DNA from: Pleomorphochaeta sp.
GTDB taxonomy: Bacteria; Spirochaetota; Spirochaetia; Sphaerochaetales; Sphaerochaetaceae
Assembly: GCA_028532815.1 (NCBI GenBank)
Contig: JAQQAS010000053.1
Coordinates: 1-64,000 of the forward strand
Length of the DNA stretch: 64,000 bases
Reading direction: 5' to 3'
Within the stretch, counting starts at the first letter, position 1; each line of letters begins with the position of its first letter. The translations under genes were made by a program, and so were the position numbers. Below are positions 48,727-58,357 of this stretch, one piece after another. The notes beneath the pieces are model-generated. The model made no database searches, had not been told where the DNA came from, and was given only the letters and a program-made list of their open reading frames with translations.

Positions 48727-50064
48727 ATGGAAACCTACAATACAGATGATATTATTTTCGCACTAGCTACAGGATGGAATCAAAGTGCTTTAGCTGTTAT
48801 TAGAATAAGTGGAAAAGGGGCTATTAAAGCCCTCTCTTCATGCTTTTCACGACCTAAAAGTTTATTAAATTGTAAAAATGCAACATTATTACATGGCTAT
48901 ATACTAGGTGAAAATAATCACAAAATAGATGAAGTAGTTCTTTCAGTAAATTTGGAAGGACATGGATATACTAAAGAAGAAGCTGTGGAAATCACCTCTC
49001 ACGGTTCTTTAGCTGTAATTACTGCTATTATGCAAGAATTAGCAAAACATGGGATGAGACAAGCAAAGGGTGGAGAGTTCACTCTTAGAGCTTTCTTAAA
49101 TGGAGCAATGGACTTAACACAAGCTGAAGCTGTACATGAACTTGTAACCTCTCAAAGCCAAATGGAAAGAGGCTTGGCTTTAGGTAGATTAGAAGGTGCT
49201 CTACATAAGAGAATAGAATCACTTAAACAAAATTTACTTCAAGCAATGGCTACAATAGAAGTTCAATTAGACTATGCTGAAGATGAAGTTGAAGATTTTG
49301 ATTTCCCTAAAGACTTGATTGAAGATACAAAAAAAGCAATAGAAGATTTATCTAATACTTATGAAACTGGTAGACTATACTCACAGGGTGTTAAAATAGT
49401 ATTAGCTGGAAGCACCAATGCAGGAAAAAGCTCTTTGTTTAATCTTTTATTAAAACAAAAAAGAGCTATTGTTTCTGATATAAAAGGTACTACTAGAGAC
49501 TATATAGAGGCTCAAACTACAATAAGATCAATTCCTGTTAGATTGTTTGACACTGCAGGACTTAGAGATAGTAATGATTTAATTGAAAATGAAGGAATTA
49601 AAAGAACTAAGGAATTGATAGATATATGTGATGTAATTATATATCTAGTTGATGGTGTTGATGAAGATACAATAATTGACAGAACTATTGTTGATAACCC
49701 TAAAACTATTTTAGCTTATACTAAACGTGATATTAAACATAGAAAAGAAGCAATTTCTATTAGTACCATAACCGGTGAAGGCTTAGATCTTTTATTCGAT
49801 GCAATAATCGAAAAAAGTGCCTCTGGAATAGAAATTTCTGATGATTCTACTCTTGTAATTGAATCAAGTAGACAACATCAACTATTAGAAGAAGCTAAAG
49901 AAGCTTTAACTAATGCCTTAGAATTAGAGAAATTAGATATTGGATTAGATATTATTGCAGTTGAATTAAATTCAGCAATCACATCATTAGGTGGATTGAC
50001 TGGAGAAATAACAAGCGATGATATCCTTGAAAAGATTTTTGGTGGATTCTGCGTAGGAAAATAA
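48727..50064 (+). CDS. mnmE: tRNA modification GTPase
   Basis: A 445-residue GTPase that, with MnmG, adds a (carboxymethyl)aminomethyl group to wobble uridine 34 of certain tRNAs. The N-terminal folate-binding domain starts DDIIFALATGW; the G domain has GSTNAGKSSL, the switch TTRDYIE, DTAGLRD and TKRD (for NKxD); the C-terminal motif is FCVGK with the catalytic cysteine. A GTG nine codons upstream lies within the -10 region and cannot be on the transcript. It is followed by mnmG after nine bases. Confidence 0.96.
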   Translation: METYNTDDIIFALATGWNQSALAVIRISGKGAIKALSSCFSRPKSLLNCKNATLLHGYILGENNHKIDEVVLSVNLEGHGYTKEEAVEITSHGSLAVITAIMQELAKHGMRQAKGGEFTLRAFLNGAMDLTQAEAVHELVTSQSQMERGLALGRLEGALHKRIESLKQNLLQAMATIEVQLDYAEDEVEDFDFPKDLIEDTKKAIEDLSNTYETGRLYSQGVKIVLAGSTNAGKSSLFNLLLKQKRAIVSDIKGTTRDYIEAQTTIRSIPVRLFDTAGLRDSNDLIENEGIKRTKELIDICDVIIYLVDGVDEDTIIDRTIVDNPKTILAYTKRDIKHRKEAISISTITGEGLDLLFDAIIEKSASGIEISDDSTLVIESSRQHQLLEEAKEALTNALELEKLDIGLDIIAVELNSAITSLGGLTGEITSDDILEKIFGGFCVGK

Positions 50065-50073
50065 GGAATAAAT

Positions 50074-51885
50074 ATGGATTATGATGTAATTGTAATTGGT
50101 GGTGGACATGCTGGAATTGAAGCATGTCTAGCTACTAGTAGAATAGGATTTAAAACTCTTTTAGTAACACAAAATATAGATGCGATAGGACGCCTTTCTT
50201 GTAACCCTGCAATCGGTGGGCTTGCAAAAGGAAATATAGTTAGAGAAGTCGATGCTTTAGGTGGAGAAATGGCTCACCTAATAGATAGTACTATGATTCA
50301 ATATAGAATCTTAAATAGAAGACGTGGCCCTGCTGTACAGTCCCCTAGAGCTCAAGCTGATAAATTTGCTTACCACATGAGAGCTAAACATACTCTTGAA
50401 TTGCAAAACAATTTAGAAATTTTTATGGATACTGTAGTTGATTTAATGATTGACCATGATAAAAATGTAATAAATGGTGTAATAACAGAGAGAGGCCATA
50501 GAATAAGTAGTAAGACAGTTGTTCTAACAACAGGTACTTTTATGGAAGGTAAAATCTTTATAGGTCAATATGATGCTCCTTGTGGAAGACTAGGAGAGAG
50601 TGCTGCAATTGGTTTAGGTACAGCTCTTAGAAAACATGGTTTTACTTTAGGTAGAATGAAAACTGGAACACCTGCTAGAGTTAGAAGATCTTCTATTGAT
50701 TTTAGTGAATTAGAAATTCAAGCTGGTGATGATCCAATGATGCCATTTTCCTTTGACTATGAAACAATAGAAAGACCTTCTATTCCTTGTTACATAACTT
50801 GGACTAATGAAAAAACACATGCAATTATTAAAAAACATATGCATCTTTCTCCATTATATGGAGGTAAAATTGTTGGAAAAGGACCAAGATACTGTCCTTC
50901 AATTGAAGATAAAGTAGTTAGATTCCCAGACAGAAATAGACATCAAATCTTTATTGAACCAGAAGGTGAAAATAGTGAAGAAATGTACTTAAATGGATTG
51001 TCTTCATCCCTTCCTGAATTTGTTCAAAATGAATTTATGAGAACACTTAAAGGTCTTGAAAATGTTGAGGTTATGAGACCAGCTTATGCTGTTGAATATG
51101 ATTATATGGATCCTCTACAGTTATTACCGTCTTTAGAAACCATTAAAATTAGTGGTTTGTTTATTGCCGGACAAACTAATGGAACAAGTGGTTATGAAGA
51201 GGCTGCTTGCCAAGGTTTAATGGCTGGTATTAATGCTGCACAAAAGCTTAAAGGTGAAGATTCTATAGTCCTATCAAGAGCTGAAAGTTATACAGGTGTA
51301 TTAATTGATGATTTAGTTACTAAAGGAACTAAAGAACCTTATAGAATGTTCACTTCTAGAGCTGAGTATAGACTTAATATGAGACATGATTCTTGTGATC
51401 AAAGGCTTACTGAATTAGCTTATAAAGTGGGCCTTCAAAGTGAAGAAAAGCTTGAAAGACTAAAAAATAAGTTAGCAAAAATCGAAAGTGTTAAAGAACT
51501 ATTAAAGCAAAATTCATATAACCAAAAAAATGCACTACAAGCTCTAAAAATGCCTGAGGTTGAAATTGATGATATGATGGAAAAAATTGTTGATTTATCT
51601 CTTTATAGTGAACCTATAAGATATCAAACACAACTTGATGTTAAATATGAAGGTTATATTAAAAAGCAAGAAAAAGAAGTTAAAAGATTTGCTAGTCTAG
51701 AATCAATTAGAATTGCTGATGATTTTGATTACGATAGTGTTAGTGGTATGAGTAGTGAAGGTATTGAAAAATGTAAACAAATTAGACCTAGAAGTATTGG
51801 ACAGGCTAGCAGAATAAGTGGTCTTAGAACTACTGATATTGCAGTATTGATGGTGCATGTCAAAAAATGGGGAAGTAAAAAATAG
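50074..51885 (+). CDS. mnmG: tRNA uridine 5-carboxymethylaminomethyl modification enzyme, FAD subunit
   Basis: A 603-residue FAD and NADH enzyme, partner of MnmE in modifying wobble uridine. VIVIGGGHAGIEACLA is the FAD-binding Rossmann motif. CNPAIGGLAKGNIVREVDALG and the TGTPAR segment are strongly conserved, as is GYEEAACQGLMAGINAA. The C-terminal helical domain (about 540-603) that binds tRNA and MnmE is present. AAGGAA precedes the ATG. Length is close to the usual 620. The mnmE-mnmG-rsmG order is a common ancestral operon. Confidence 0.97.
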   Translation: MDYDVIVIGGGHAGIEACLATSRIGFKTLLVTQNIDAIGRLSCNPAIGGLAKGNIVREVDALGGEMAHLIDSTMIQYRILNRRRGPAVQSPRAQADKFAYHMRAKHTLELQNNLEIFMDTVVDLMIDHDKNVINGVITERGHRISSKTVVLTTGTFMEGKIFIGQYDAPCGRLGESAAIGLGTALRKHGFTLGRMKTGTPARVRRSSIDFSELEIQAGDDPMMPFSFDYETIERPSIPCYITWTNEKTHAIIKKHMHLSPLYGGKIVGKGPRYCPSIEDKVVRFPDRNRHQIFIEPEGENSEEMYLNGLSSSLPEFVQNEFMRTLKGLENVEVMRPAYAVEYDYMDPLQLLPSLETIKISGLFIAGQTNGTSGYEEAACQGLMAGINAAQKLKGEDSIVLSRAESYTGVLIDDLVTKGTKEPYRMFTSRAEYRLNMRHDSCDQRLTELAYKVGLQSEEKLERLKNKLAKIESVKELLKQNSYNQKNALQALKMPEVEIDDMMEKIVDLSLYSEPIRYQTQLDVKYEGYIKKQEKEVKRFASLESIRIADDFDYDSVSGMSSEGIEKCKQIRPRSIGQASRISGLRTTDIAVLMVHVKKWGSKK

Positions 51886-52538
51886 TGAAATATGAAAATG
51901 TATTAAGAGATTGTTTATCACAAGTTGATATTAAATTAAGTGATCAACAAATTAATAAACTTTTAAGATATGTATCAGAAATTGAATTATTTAACAAAGC
52001 CTATAAACTAGTTGGTGCTAAAAATGAAGAGATTATTACAAAGCATATAATGGATAGTTTAGTTGCGGTAAAGGAAATTGAAAAGCATATTACTAAAGAT
52101 AGCATTATATGTGATGTCGGCTCTGGTGCCGGTCTTCCAGGAATTGTTTTAGCTATATATTTTCAAGAAAATAAATTTGTTTTAGTTGAAAGGATGAGTA
52201 GGAGAGTAAATTTCTTAAATAATGCTATTGTTGCTTTGAAAATAAATGATAGAGTTAGGGTAATTGATAAAGATCTAAAAGATGTGAAGGAGACTTTTGA
52301 TATTGTAACATTTAGAGCTTTCCATCCTTTGTTTGATATAATTGATTATATAGATAATATAACAGATGAAGAATCAATTGTTGTAACATATAAGGCTAAA
52401 AAAGATAGCGTTGATGCTGAATTGAAAATTGTTGAAGAAGAGTGCAAAAGTAAATGGAATAGTGAATATGTTGATTTATTTACTCCCTTTATTGATGCAC
52501 CAAGGATGCTATGTTTGTTAACAAAAAAAATAAATTAA
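51885..52538 (+). CDS. rsmG: 16S rRNA guanine-N7 methyltransferase
   Basis: A 217-residue SAM-dependent methyltransferase that modifies G527 of 16S rRNA. The SAM loop is ICDVGSGAGLPGIVLAI, followed by FVLVERMSRRVNFLNN and the VTFRAFHPL motif (R-A in the typical V-x-x-R-A). The start is GTG at 51885, sharing a base with the mnmG stop, with GGGGAAG ahead. It is the last gene of the mnm operon, and a terminator follows within 10 bases. Confidence 0.94.
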   Translation: MKYENVLRDCLSQVDIKLSDQQINKLLRYVSEIELFNKAYKLVGAKNEEIITKHIMDSLVAVKEIEKHITKDSIICDVGSGAGLPGIVLAIYFQENKFVLVERMSRRVNFLNNAIVALKINDRVRVIDKDLKDVKETFDIVTFRAFHPLFDIIDYIDNITDEESIVVTYKAKKDSVDAELKIVEEECKSKWNSEYVDLFTPFIDAPRMLCLLTKKIN

Positions 52539-52544
52539 ATAGAG

Positions 52545-52572
52545 AAAAAGAGCTTTGATAGCTCTTTTTTTT
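52545..52572 (+). terminator. Rho-independent terminator of the mnm operon
   Basis: AAAAAGAGCT and AGCTCTTTTT with a five-base TTGAT loop (52545-52568), then further T. Clear U-tract. Confidence 0.88.
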
Positions 52573-52633
52573 AATTTTTTTTATACAATCGTGTTTTTAT
52601 ATGTAATTTTTAGTCGAAGAATTTGTCTATATA

Positions 52634-52642
52634 TGGTATGAT
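52634..52642 (+). promoter_or_regulatory. ftsK promoter, extended -10
   Basis: TGGTATGAT fits an extended -10 element; no good -35 box is seen. Transcription would begin near 52649, which rules out starts of ftsK before that point. Confidence 0.45.
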
Positions 52643-52673
52643 AATATACAAAAAAAAACATGTGAGAAAAGAA

Positions 52674-55600
52674 GTGAGTACGAAAAAAACAAATAAAAAT
52701 TCTAAAGATAAAAGTAAAGAAATAGATGAAACCAAAAGTAAGAAAAAGGGGACTAAATTTTCTTTAATTGTCGCATTACTATTTTTGCTTTCATCTCTAT
52801 TTTTTATTTCTACTACATTAGTGACAGTTTTTTCACAACCAACTGCTTTAATACCATTCTCAACTAAAGTTAGTACTTTTTTAGCTAAATATGTAAGTTT
52901 TTTAGATAATAATGTTTTATTACTACTACCAACCTTTATCTCCTTGTTTATTGTATCCCTAATGATATTTACTTATAGAGGCAAGCGCCCATATTCTTAT
53001 ATAAAAATCATAATCTTTATAATGTTTGTTTATAGTTCATACTTAATAACCCTAAAAGCAACAGAGCAAGAATTCCCAAAGTTTTTAACAAATAGCATCT
53101 TAAATAATAGTTTAACATCTAGTGAAATTTCATTTAGACTTTTATTAAGTTTATTAGCAGAACTTGTTTTACTTATTATTTTTAATCCCATTTGTAATTT
53201 TTTAGATGAGAAACACAATCAGATAAATAAAATAAAGAAAAATAAGGTTAAGAAAACAAAAACAGCTAAAAAAACAAATCCTTCTTTAAGTGAAGAAACA
53301 GATAAACCTATAGTAAAAAACAGGTCTTCAAAGATAGAAAAAAGTGATTTAGGCGTTGAATTTCCAAAACCTATCGATGTTCCAACTCTTTCATTTATTA
53401 ACAAAGATTTAACAAATTTGGATGTTGGAAGTATTAAAACTCCTACAAATGTGAAGAAATATGAATCTACTGATTTTGAAAATAAACCAGAGATAGAAGA
53501 TGACTTTGTTTCAAATATAAACTCTAAGCAAACAATATCCTTAGAAACATTAAAATTAGCTAAGAAAAATGTTGAAGAAAAAATGAATAAGCTAAATAAT
53601 CCTCATGAGATTAAAAAAGCACCGATTATACCCTCTTCAGATAATCAACCATTAAGTTTTAAATCAATTTTATCGCAAAGAATTGAGAAAAATAAAAATA
53701 CTACAAATAATGATATTGATATATCACCAAAGAAAGAAAGCTCTGCTGTAAAGGCTCACAGAGAGAAAGAGATAGAAGAAGCTCAAAACAAACTCTCTAG
53801 TATATACAATAGTAAGGTAAGGAAAAACTCTGCAGTTGTTAAGAAGAGAAATGAAGATTATCTTAATGATCCTATCAAAAATGTTATGAGAGGTGGTCAT
53901 TTAATTCAAGCAACTGAAAAGAATGCAATAAAGCAAGAAGTTGAGCAAGTTGTTACAAAACAAGAATCACAAAAACAAGCAACATCCTCTATAATAGATG
54001 AGATTAATAAAAAAGTTGTACATAAAAAAGAAGAATTGTTAAATGATGATTTTTCAGATATTGATTTTGGAAACAATATTTCAACCCCTACTTCTTCAAA
54101 TCTTAGTTCAAATGGTAGTGAAATAGTTAAACAAAAGCCTTTAGAAGAAAATTCTTATGCTAGTGCAAATTATAATAGTACTGCAAAGCCTGTAGGAAAT
54201 GCTCAACTAGTAGACGAAAAGGAAGAAATAGTTAAAACTGTTGAATTTAATGAAGATTTAGAATCTGCAGTTGCTGGATTGTCTAGCTCAAATATGTTAA
54301 ATCCAAATAGGTTTTCTTATAAATTTCCACCTAAATCTTTATTAAATGAGTATCCTCAAACAACACATGAGATTAATGAAGATGTAAAACTTCAAGCACA
54401 AATTTTAATTGAAACCTTAGCACAATTTAAATACGATGTTGAATTGAGAAATATTATTCAAGGCCCAACTGTAACTATGTTTGAAATCGTTCCAGCTCCT
54501 GGAATAAAAGTTAATTCAATTACCAACCTTAGAGATAATATTGCAATGAATCTTGCAGCTAAAAAAGTTAGAATTTTGGCACCAATTCCTGGGCAAAATG
54601 CAGTTGGAGTAGAGATTCCCAATATTAAACGCGATATCGTAGGCTTTAAAGAAGTGTTAACTAGTGTGGATACATCGGATATGGCAATCCCAATGACAAT
54701 GGGAAGAACTTTGTATGGAGATTGTAAATCTTTTGATGTTGCAACATCTCCACATATGCTAATTGCAGGATCTACCGGTTCTGGTAAAAGTGTATGTGTT
54801 AATTCCTTGATTTGTTCAATCCTTTATTCAAGAACACCTCGTGATGTTAGACTTATTATGGTCGATCCTAAAGTAGTTGAACTTACAATTTATAATGGTA
54901 TTCCTCATTTATTAACTCCTGTAATTACAGATACTAAGAGAGCCTTGAAAGTCTTAGATTTCTGTATAGATGAAATGGATAGAAGAAATAAGATGCTTGC
55001 GAAAATGAGTGTTAGAAATATTAAAGGCTATAATAAGAAAATTAAAGAAATGAAAATAGCTCAAGTTAAAATGCCATATATTGTAGTAATAATTGATGAA
55101 TTTGCATCTCTTATGAGTACAGCGGGAAAAGACTTAGATGAAAAAGTATCTAGACTTACTGCAATGAGTAGAGCTGTTGGTATTCATTTAGTATTTGCAA
55201 CACAAAGACCCTCAGTTGATGTAATAACTGGAGTTATTAAAAATAATTTACCTACAAGAGTGGCTTTTGCAGTTACTTCTATTCAAGATTCAAGAACAAT
55301 AATTGGAACAACTGGTGCAGAAGATTTACTTGGAAAGGGTGATATGCTCTTTAGTGCAAATGGAAAAGCAGTAACTAGAATGCAAGGTGTTTTCTTATCT
55401 GATGAAGAAGTAGAAGATATAGTTGATTTTGCAAAGAGACAAGAAGAACCTGATTATATTGATGAGTCTTATTTCGAAGACCCTTATGAAGATGATAATT
55501 CTTCTTCAAGTGATGTTGATGTAAATGATGATGAAAATTTATGGCAAGAAGCATTAAGAATTGCATACGAAAGAGGAAATATTTCAGCATCCTTCTTGCA

Positions 55601-55721
55601 AAGAAGACTTAAAATTGGGTATAACAGGGCAGCAAGGATTGTTGAAGAAATGGAGGAACAAGGAATAGTTGGTCCACCAAACGGAAGCAAACCAAGAGAG
55701 ATTTTAAAATACCAAGAGTAA
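52674..55721 (+). CDS. ftsK: DNA translocase FtsK/SpoIIIE
   Basis: A protein of about 1015 residues that pumps chromosomal DNA at the division septum. Four membrane helices lie near the N-terminus (FSLIVALLFLLSSLFFIS, then three more), followed by a long polar linker of about 350 residues rich in K, N, S and E. The motor has IAGSTGSGKSVCVNSL (Walker A), PYIVVIIDEFASLM (Walker B) and FATQRPSVDVITGVIKNNLPTR. The C-terminal gamma winged helix that reads KOPS ends SASFLQRRLKIGYNRAARIVEEM. The start is uncertain: GTG at 52674 or 52662; a TTG at 52623 lies before the likely transcript start. Confidence 0.92.
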   Translation: MSTKKTNKNSKDKSKEIDETKSKKKGTKFSLIVALLFLLSSLFFISTTLVTVFSQPTALIPFSTKVSTFLAKYVSFLDNNVLLLLPTFISLFIVSLMIFTYRGKRPYSYIKIIIFIMFVYSSYLITLKATEQEFPKFLTNSILNNSLTSSEISFRLLLSLLAELVLLIIFNPICNFLDEKHNQINKIKKNKVKKTKTAKKTNPSLSEETDKPIVKNRSSKIEKSDLGVEFPKPIDVPTLSFINKDLTNLDVGSIKTPTNVKKYESTDFENKPEIEDDFVSNINSKQTISLETLKLAKKNVEEKMNKLNNPHEIKKAPIIPSSDNQPLSFKSILSQRIEKNKNTTNNDIDISPKKESSAVKAHREKEIEEAQNKLSSIYNSKVRKNSAVVKKRNEDYLNDPIKNVMRGGHLIQATEKNAIKQEVEQVVTKQESQKQATSSIIDEINKKVVHKKEELLNDDFSDIDFGNNISTPTSSNLSSNGSEIVKQKPLEENSYASANYNSTAKPVGNAQLVDEKEEIVKTVEFNEDLESAVAGLSSSNMLNPNRFSYKFPPKSLLNEYPQTTHEINEDVKLQAQILIETLAQFKYDVELRNIIQGPTVTMFEIVPAPGIKVNSITNLRDNIAMNLAAKKVRILAPIPGQNAVGVEIPNIKRDIVGFKEVLTSVDTSDMAIPMTMGRTLYGDCKSFDVATSPHMLIAGSTGSGKSVCVNSLICSILYSRTPRDVRLIMVDPKVVELTIYNGIPHLLTPVITDTKRALKVLDFCIDEMDRRNKMLAKMSVRNIKGYNKKIKEMKIAQVKMPYIVVIIDEFASLMSTAGKDLDEKVSRLTAMSRAVGIHLVFATQRPSVDVITGVIKNNLPTRVAFAVTSIQDSRTIIGTTGAEDLLGKGDMLFSANGKAVTRMQGVFLSDEEVEDIVDFAKRQEEPDYIDESYFEDPYEDDNSSSSDVDVNDDENLWQEALRIAYERGNISASFLQRRLKIGYNRAARIVEEMEEQGIVGPPNGSKPREILKYQE

Positions 55722-55735
55722 AGAAGGAATAAATA

Positions 55736-56551
55736 ATGTTCAAAGAACATGCAATAATGAATGGTAAAATAGTTAAAGTTGAAGATGCAGTTGTTAATAT
55801 AGCATATCGAGAAGTTCAATTTAGTTTTTCAGCTTATGAGTCTATCTCAGTGGTAAATGGAAGAGCTATCTTTTTAGAAGATCATATAACTAGATTATTT
55901 AATTCATGTGTTGGCATTAAATTGCGTCATCCTTTTAGACGAAGTGAAATTAAGAAAAGTATAATTGATTTAATCAATGTTGATAAAATTGACAAAGCAA
56001 CAATGAGAATTTTAATTATCGGTGGAAATGATGCGAAATTATTTATAACTTATACAGATAAAATTTCTTATCCCGATTCTTATTACCAAGATGGAGTACT
56101 AGTTACAACTTACGAAGGTGAAAGACTTTTCCCTAAATTTAAAACAAGTAATTTATTGCTAAGTTATATAGCTTTAGAAGATGCTAGAAGTAGAGGTGCT
56201 TTTGAAGCAATTTTAGTAAATAGAGATGGATACCTTTTAGAGGGAACTAGATCTAATTTTTATGGATTTAAAAATAATAAATTATATACAGCCGCTAATG
56301 AATTTGTATTAGAAGGAATAACAAGAACTAGAATACTTGAAGCTAGTGAACAGTTAGGTATTGAAGTTGTGATGAGAGCTCCTTTGCTTAAAGAAATTAG
56401 AGAAAAGAAATTCGATGAAGTATTTATATCATCTACCTCCATGGCAGCGATGCCAATAAAAGCTATAGATGATGTTGGTTTTGATACCAATTTTTCAAGA
56501 ACTTTATCTCTAATGAAAATAGTAAGAGAAAAAGAACAATTCGATAGTTAA
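55736..56551 (+). CDS. Class IV (PLP) aminotransferase
   Basis: A 271-residue fold-type IV PLP enzyme, related to branched-chain and D-amino-acid aminotransferases and aminodeoxychorismate lyase. NGRAIFLEDHITRLFNSC is the early conserved helix, the Schiff-base lysine is in PKFKTSNLLLSYIALEDAR, and LLEGTRSNFYGF with EGITRTRILE binds the cofactor phosphate. GAAGGAAT precedes the ATG. It begins 14 bases after ftsK. Which member of the family it is cannot be decided; a branched-chain aminotransferase role is most common. Confidence 0.85.
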   Translation: MFKEHAIMNGKIVKVEDAVVNIAYREVQFSFSAYESISVVNGRAIFLEDHITRLFNSCVGIKLRHPFRRSEIKKSIIDLINVDKIDKATMRILIIGGNDAKLFITYTDKISYPDSYYQDGVLVTTYEGERLFPKFKTSNLLLSYIALEDARSRGAFEAILVNRDGYLLEGTRSNFYGFKNNKLYTAANEFVLEGITRTRILEASEQLGIEVVMRAPLLKEIREKKFDEVFISSTSMAAMPIKAIDDVGFDTNFSRTLSLMKIVREKEQFDS

Positions 56552-56647
56552 AAGCTTAGAAAACATTGCATTCTTGTAATAATAGTAAATTTATATTATT
56601 CTTTTATTAGTTTGAAGAAATAATTCCTAATTAAGGTGAAAATATAA

Positions 56648-58291
56648 ATGAAATTTACACAGTTACCTTTTCATGAAAATGTATTAAAAGGTATTTCTAA
56701 TGCGGGCTTTGAAGACTGTACTAAAGTACAAGAAAAAGTATTACCGATAAGTTTAGAAAACAAAGATTTAATGGTGCAGTCAAAAACTGGTTCAGGAAAA
56801 ACTGCAGTCTATTTATTAACAATAATGCAAAGAATAGCAATCGCTATTGAAAACAATGAACCCTTACCAAAGGCTCTAATAGTTGCACCAACAAGAGAGT
56901 TAGCTGTTCAAATAAAGCAAGATGCAAAATTACTTAGCTCAAATATCAAATTGAAAGTTGGTGTTTTTTATGGTGGTGTCGGCTATGAAAAGCAAGAAAA
57001 AGCTTTACAAGATTGTGATATTTTTGTTGGTACTCCTGGAAGATTATTAGATTTCCAAAAAAGTAGAAAAATTGATTTTAAACAATTTGATATGTTTGTT
57101 TTAGATGAAGCTGATAGAATGTTTGATATGGGATTTTATCCTGATGTTCAAAAAATGTTCTCACTTCTTAGAGACAAAAAACATATTCAAACTATGTTAT
57201 TTTCTGCAACCCTAAGTGTTAGAGTTAGAAATTTAGCTTGGTCTTATATGAGTGAACCTGTTGAAATTGAAGTTGAACCTGAAGAAATTTGTGTTGATAA
57301 AATTGATCAAGAATTATATCACGTTGCAAAGGATGAAAAGTTTCAACTTTTTTTATATTTAATGCAAAGAGAGAATTGTGATAACGCATTAATTTTTACA
57401 AATACAAAAGCAAAAGCAGTCGAGATTGCAAAAAGATTAACTCTAAATGGATATACAACAAAATATTTAATGGGTGATATGAGTCAATCTAAGAGATTAA
57501 ATACTATCAGTCGTATGAAAGATGGAAATATTAAATTCTTAGTAGCAACAGATGTTGCAGCTAGAGGTATTCAAATTGATGATCTCCAACTTGTAATTAA
57601 CTACGATATTCCAGAAGATTTTGAAAATTATGTTCACAGAATTGGAAGAACAGCTAGAGCTGGTAAAACCGGTAAAGCAATTACATTAGCATGCGAAGAA
57701 TATATCTATGGCCTTGAACCCATTGAAAAATATATTGAAATGAAAATTCCTGTTAAATGGGTTGAGGAAGAAGATTTCTTATCTATTGAAGATAAGAGTA
57801 AAAATCTTAAATTTAGAGATTTAGTAAGTGAAAAAGAATATGCTTCAAAGAAAGGTAGAAATACTAACTCTAGAAATTCAAAACCTTATACTAAAAATAC
57901 TGATAGGAATAAAAGAAAACCTTATAATAGTCAAGATAAAAAAGTTTCTAAAGCAAGTTCCACTCCTAGATCTCAACAACCTAGAAATAATTATAAGAAA
58001 AAAGATCCTATTAATAAGAATAGAAAATCTTATAAAGAAATTCAGCGCTTAACTTTAGAAGAAAGACTTAATTATTATAAACAACAATATGGTAATCCTG
58101 AGATTAATAAACATCCAAATCCAGTTAAAAAGCCAAATGCACCTTTAGAAAAAGGCCAAAGACCTGCTAAGGTTAGTTTAGAGCAAAACAAGACACCTGT
58201 TATAAAGAAGTCTAAAAACTCTACTAAAAATGCTCCAAAAGAGAAAATTGGTTTCTTTAAGAAGCTTTTTTCTAAATTTTCTAAAAAATAG
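56648..58291 (+). CDS. DEAD-box RNA helicase
   Basis: A 547-residue ATP-dependent RNA helicase. The order of motifs is complete: Q motif (GFEDCTKVQEKVLP), I (SKTGSGKT), Ia (PTRELAVQ), II (DEAD), III (SAT), IV (ALIFTNTK), V (ATDVAARGIQ) and VI (HRIGRTARAG). After the core at about residue 375 there is a basic, K/N/R/P-rich tail of 170 residues ending FFKKLFSKFSKK, probably an RNA-binding extension. It is preceded by a 96-base gap. A cold-shock or ribosome-assembly role is likely. Confidence 0.95.
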   Translation: MKFTQLPFHENVLKGISNAGFEDCTKVQEKVLPISLENKDLMVQSKTGSGKTAVYLLTIMQRIAIAIENNEPLPKALIVAPTRELAVQIKQDAKLLSSNIKLKVGVFYGGVGYEKQEKALQDCDIFVGTPGRLLDFQKSRKIDFKQFDMFVLDEADRMFDMGFYPDVQKMFSLLRDKKHIQTMLFSATLSVRVRNLAWSYMSEPVEIEVEPEEICVDKIDQELYHVAKDEKFQLFLYLMQRENCDNALIFTNTKAKAVEIAKRLTLNGYTTKYLMGDMSQSKRLNTISRMKDGNIKFLVATDVAARGIQIDDLQLVINYDIPEDFENYVHRIGRTARAGKTGKAITLACEEYIYGLEPIEKYIEMKIPVKWVEEEDFLSIEDKSKNLKFRDLVSEKEYASKKGRNTNSRNSKPYTKNTDRNKRKPYNSQDKKVSKASSTPRSQQPRNNYKKKDPINKNRKSYKEIQRLTLEERLNYYKQQYGNPEINKHPNPVKKPNAPLEKGQRPAKVSLEQNKTPVIKKSKNSTKNAPKEKIGFFKKLFSKFSKK

Positions 58292-58357
58292 TCTTGTTCT
58301 ACAGACTTAGATAGATTATTTTTTTAATATATTAATTTATAAAGAATGGTAATAATT

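Noticed and set aside
52623-52661. TTG start giving a 1032-residue FtsK
   Set aside because: The likely promoter -10 lies inside this stretch, so the codons would not be transcribed.
53219-53880. Low-complexity repeats in the FtsK linker as a possible repeat element
   Set aside because: This is the normal disordered linker of FtsK; no exact DNA repeat unit is visible.
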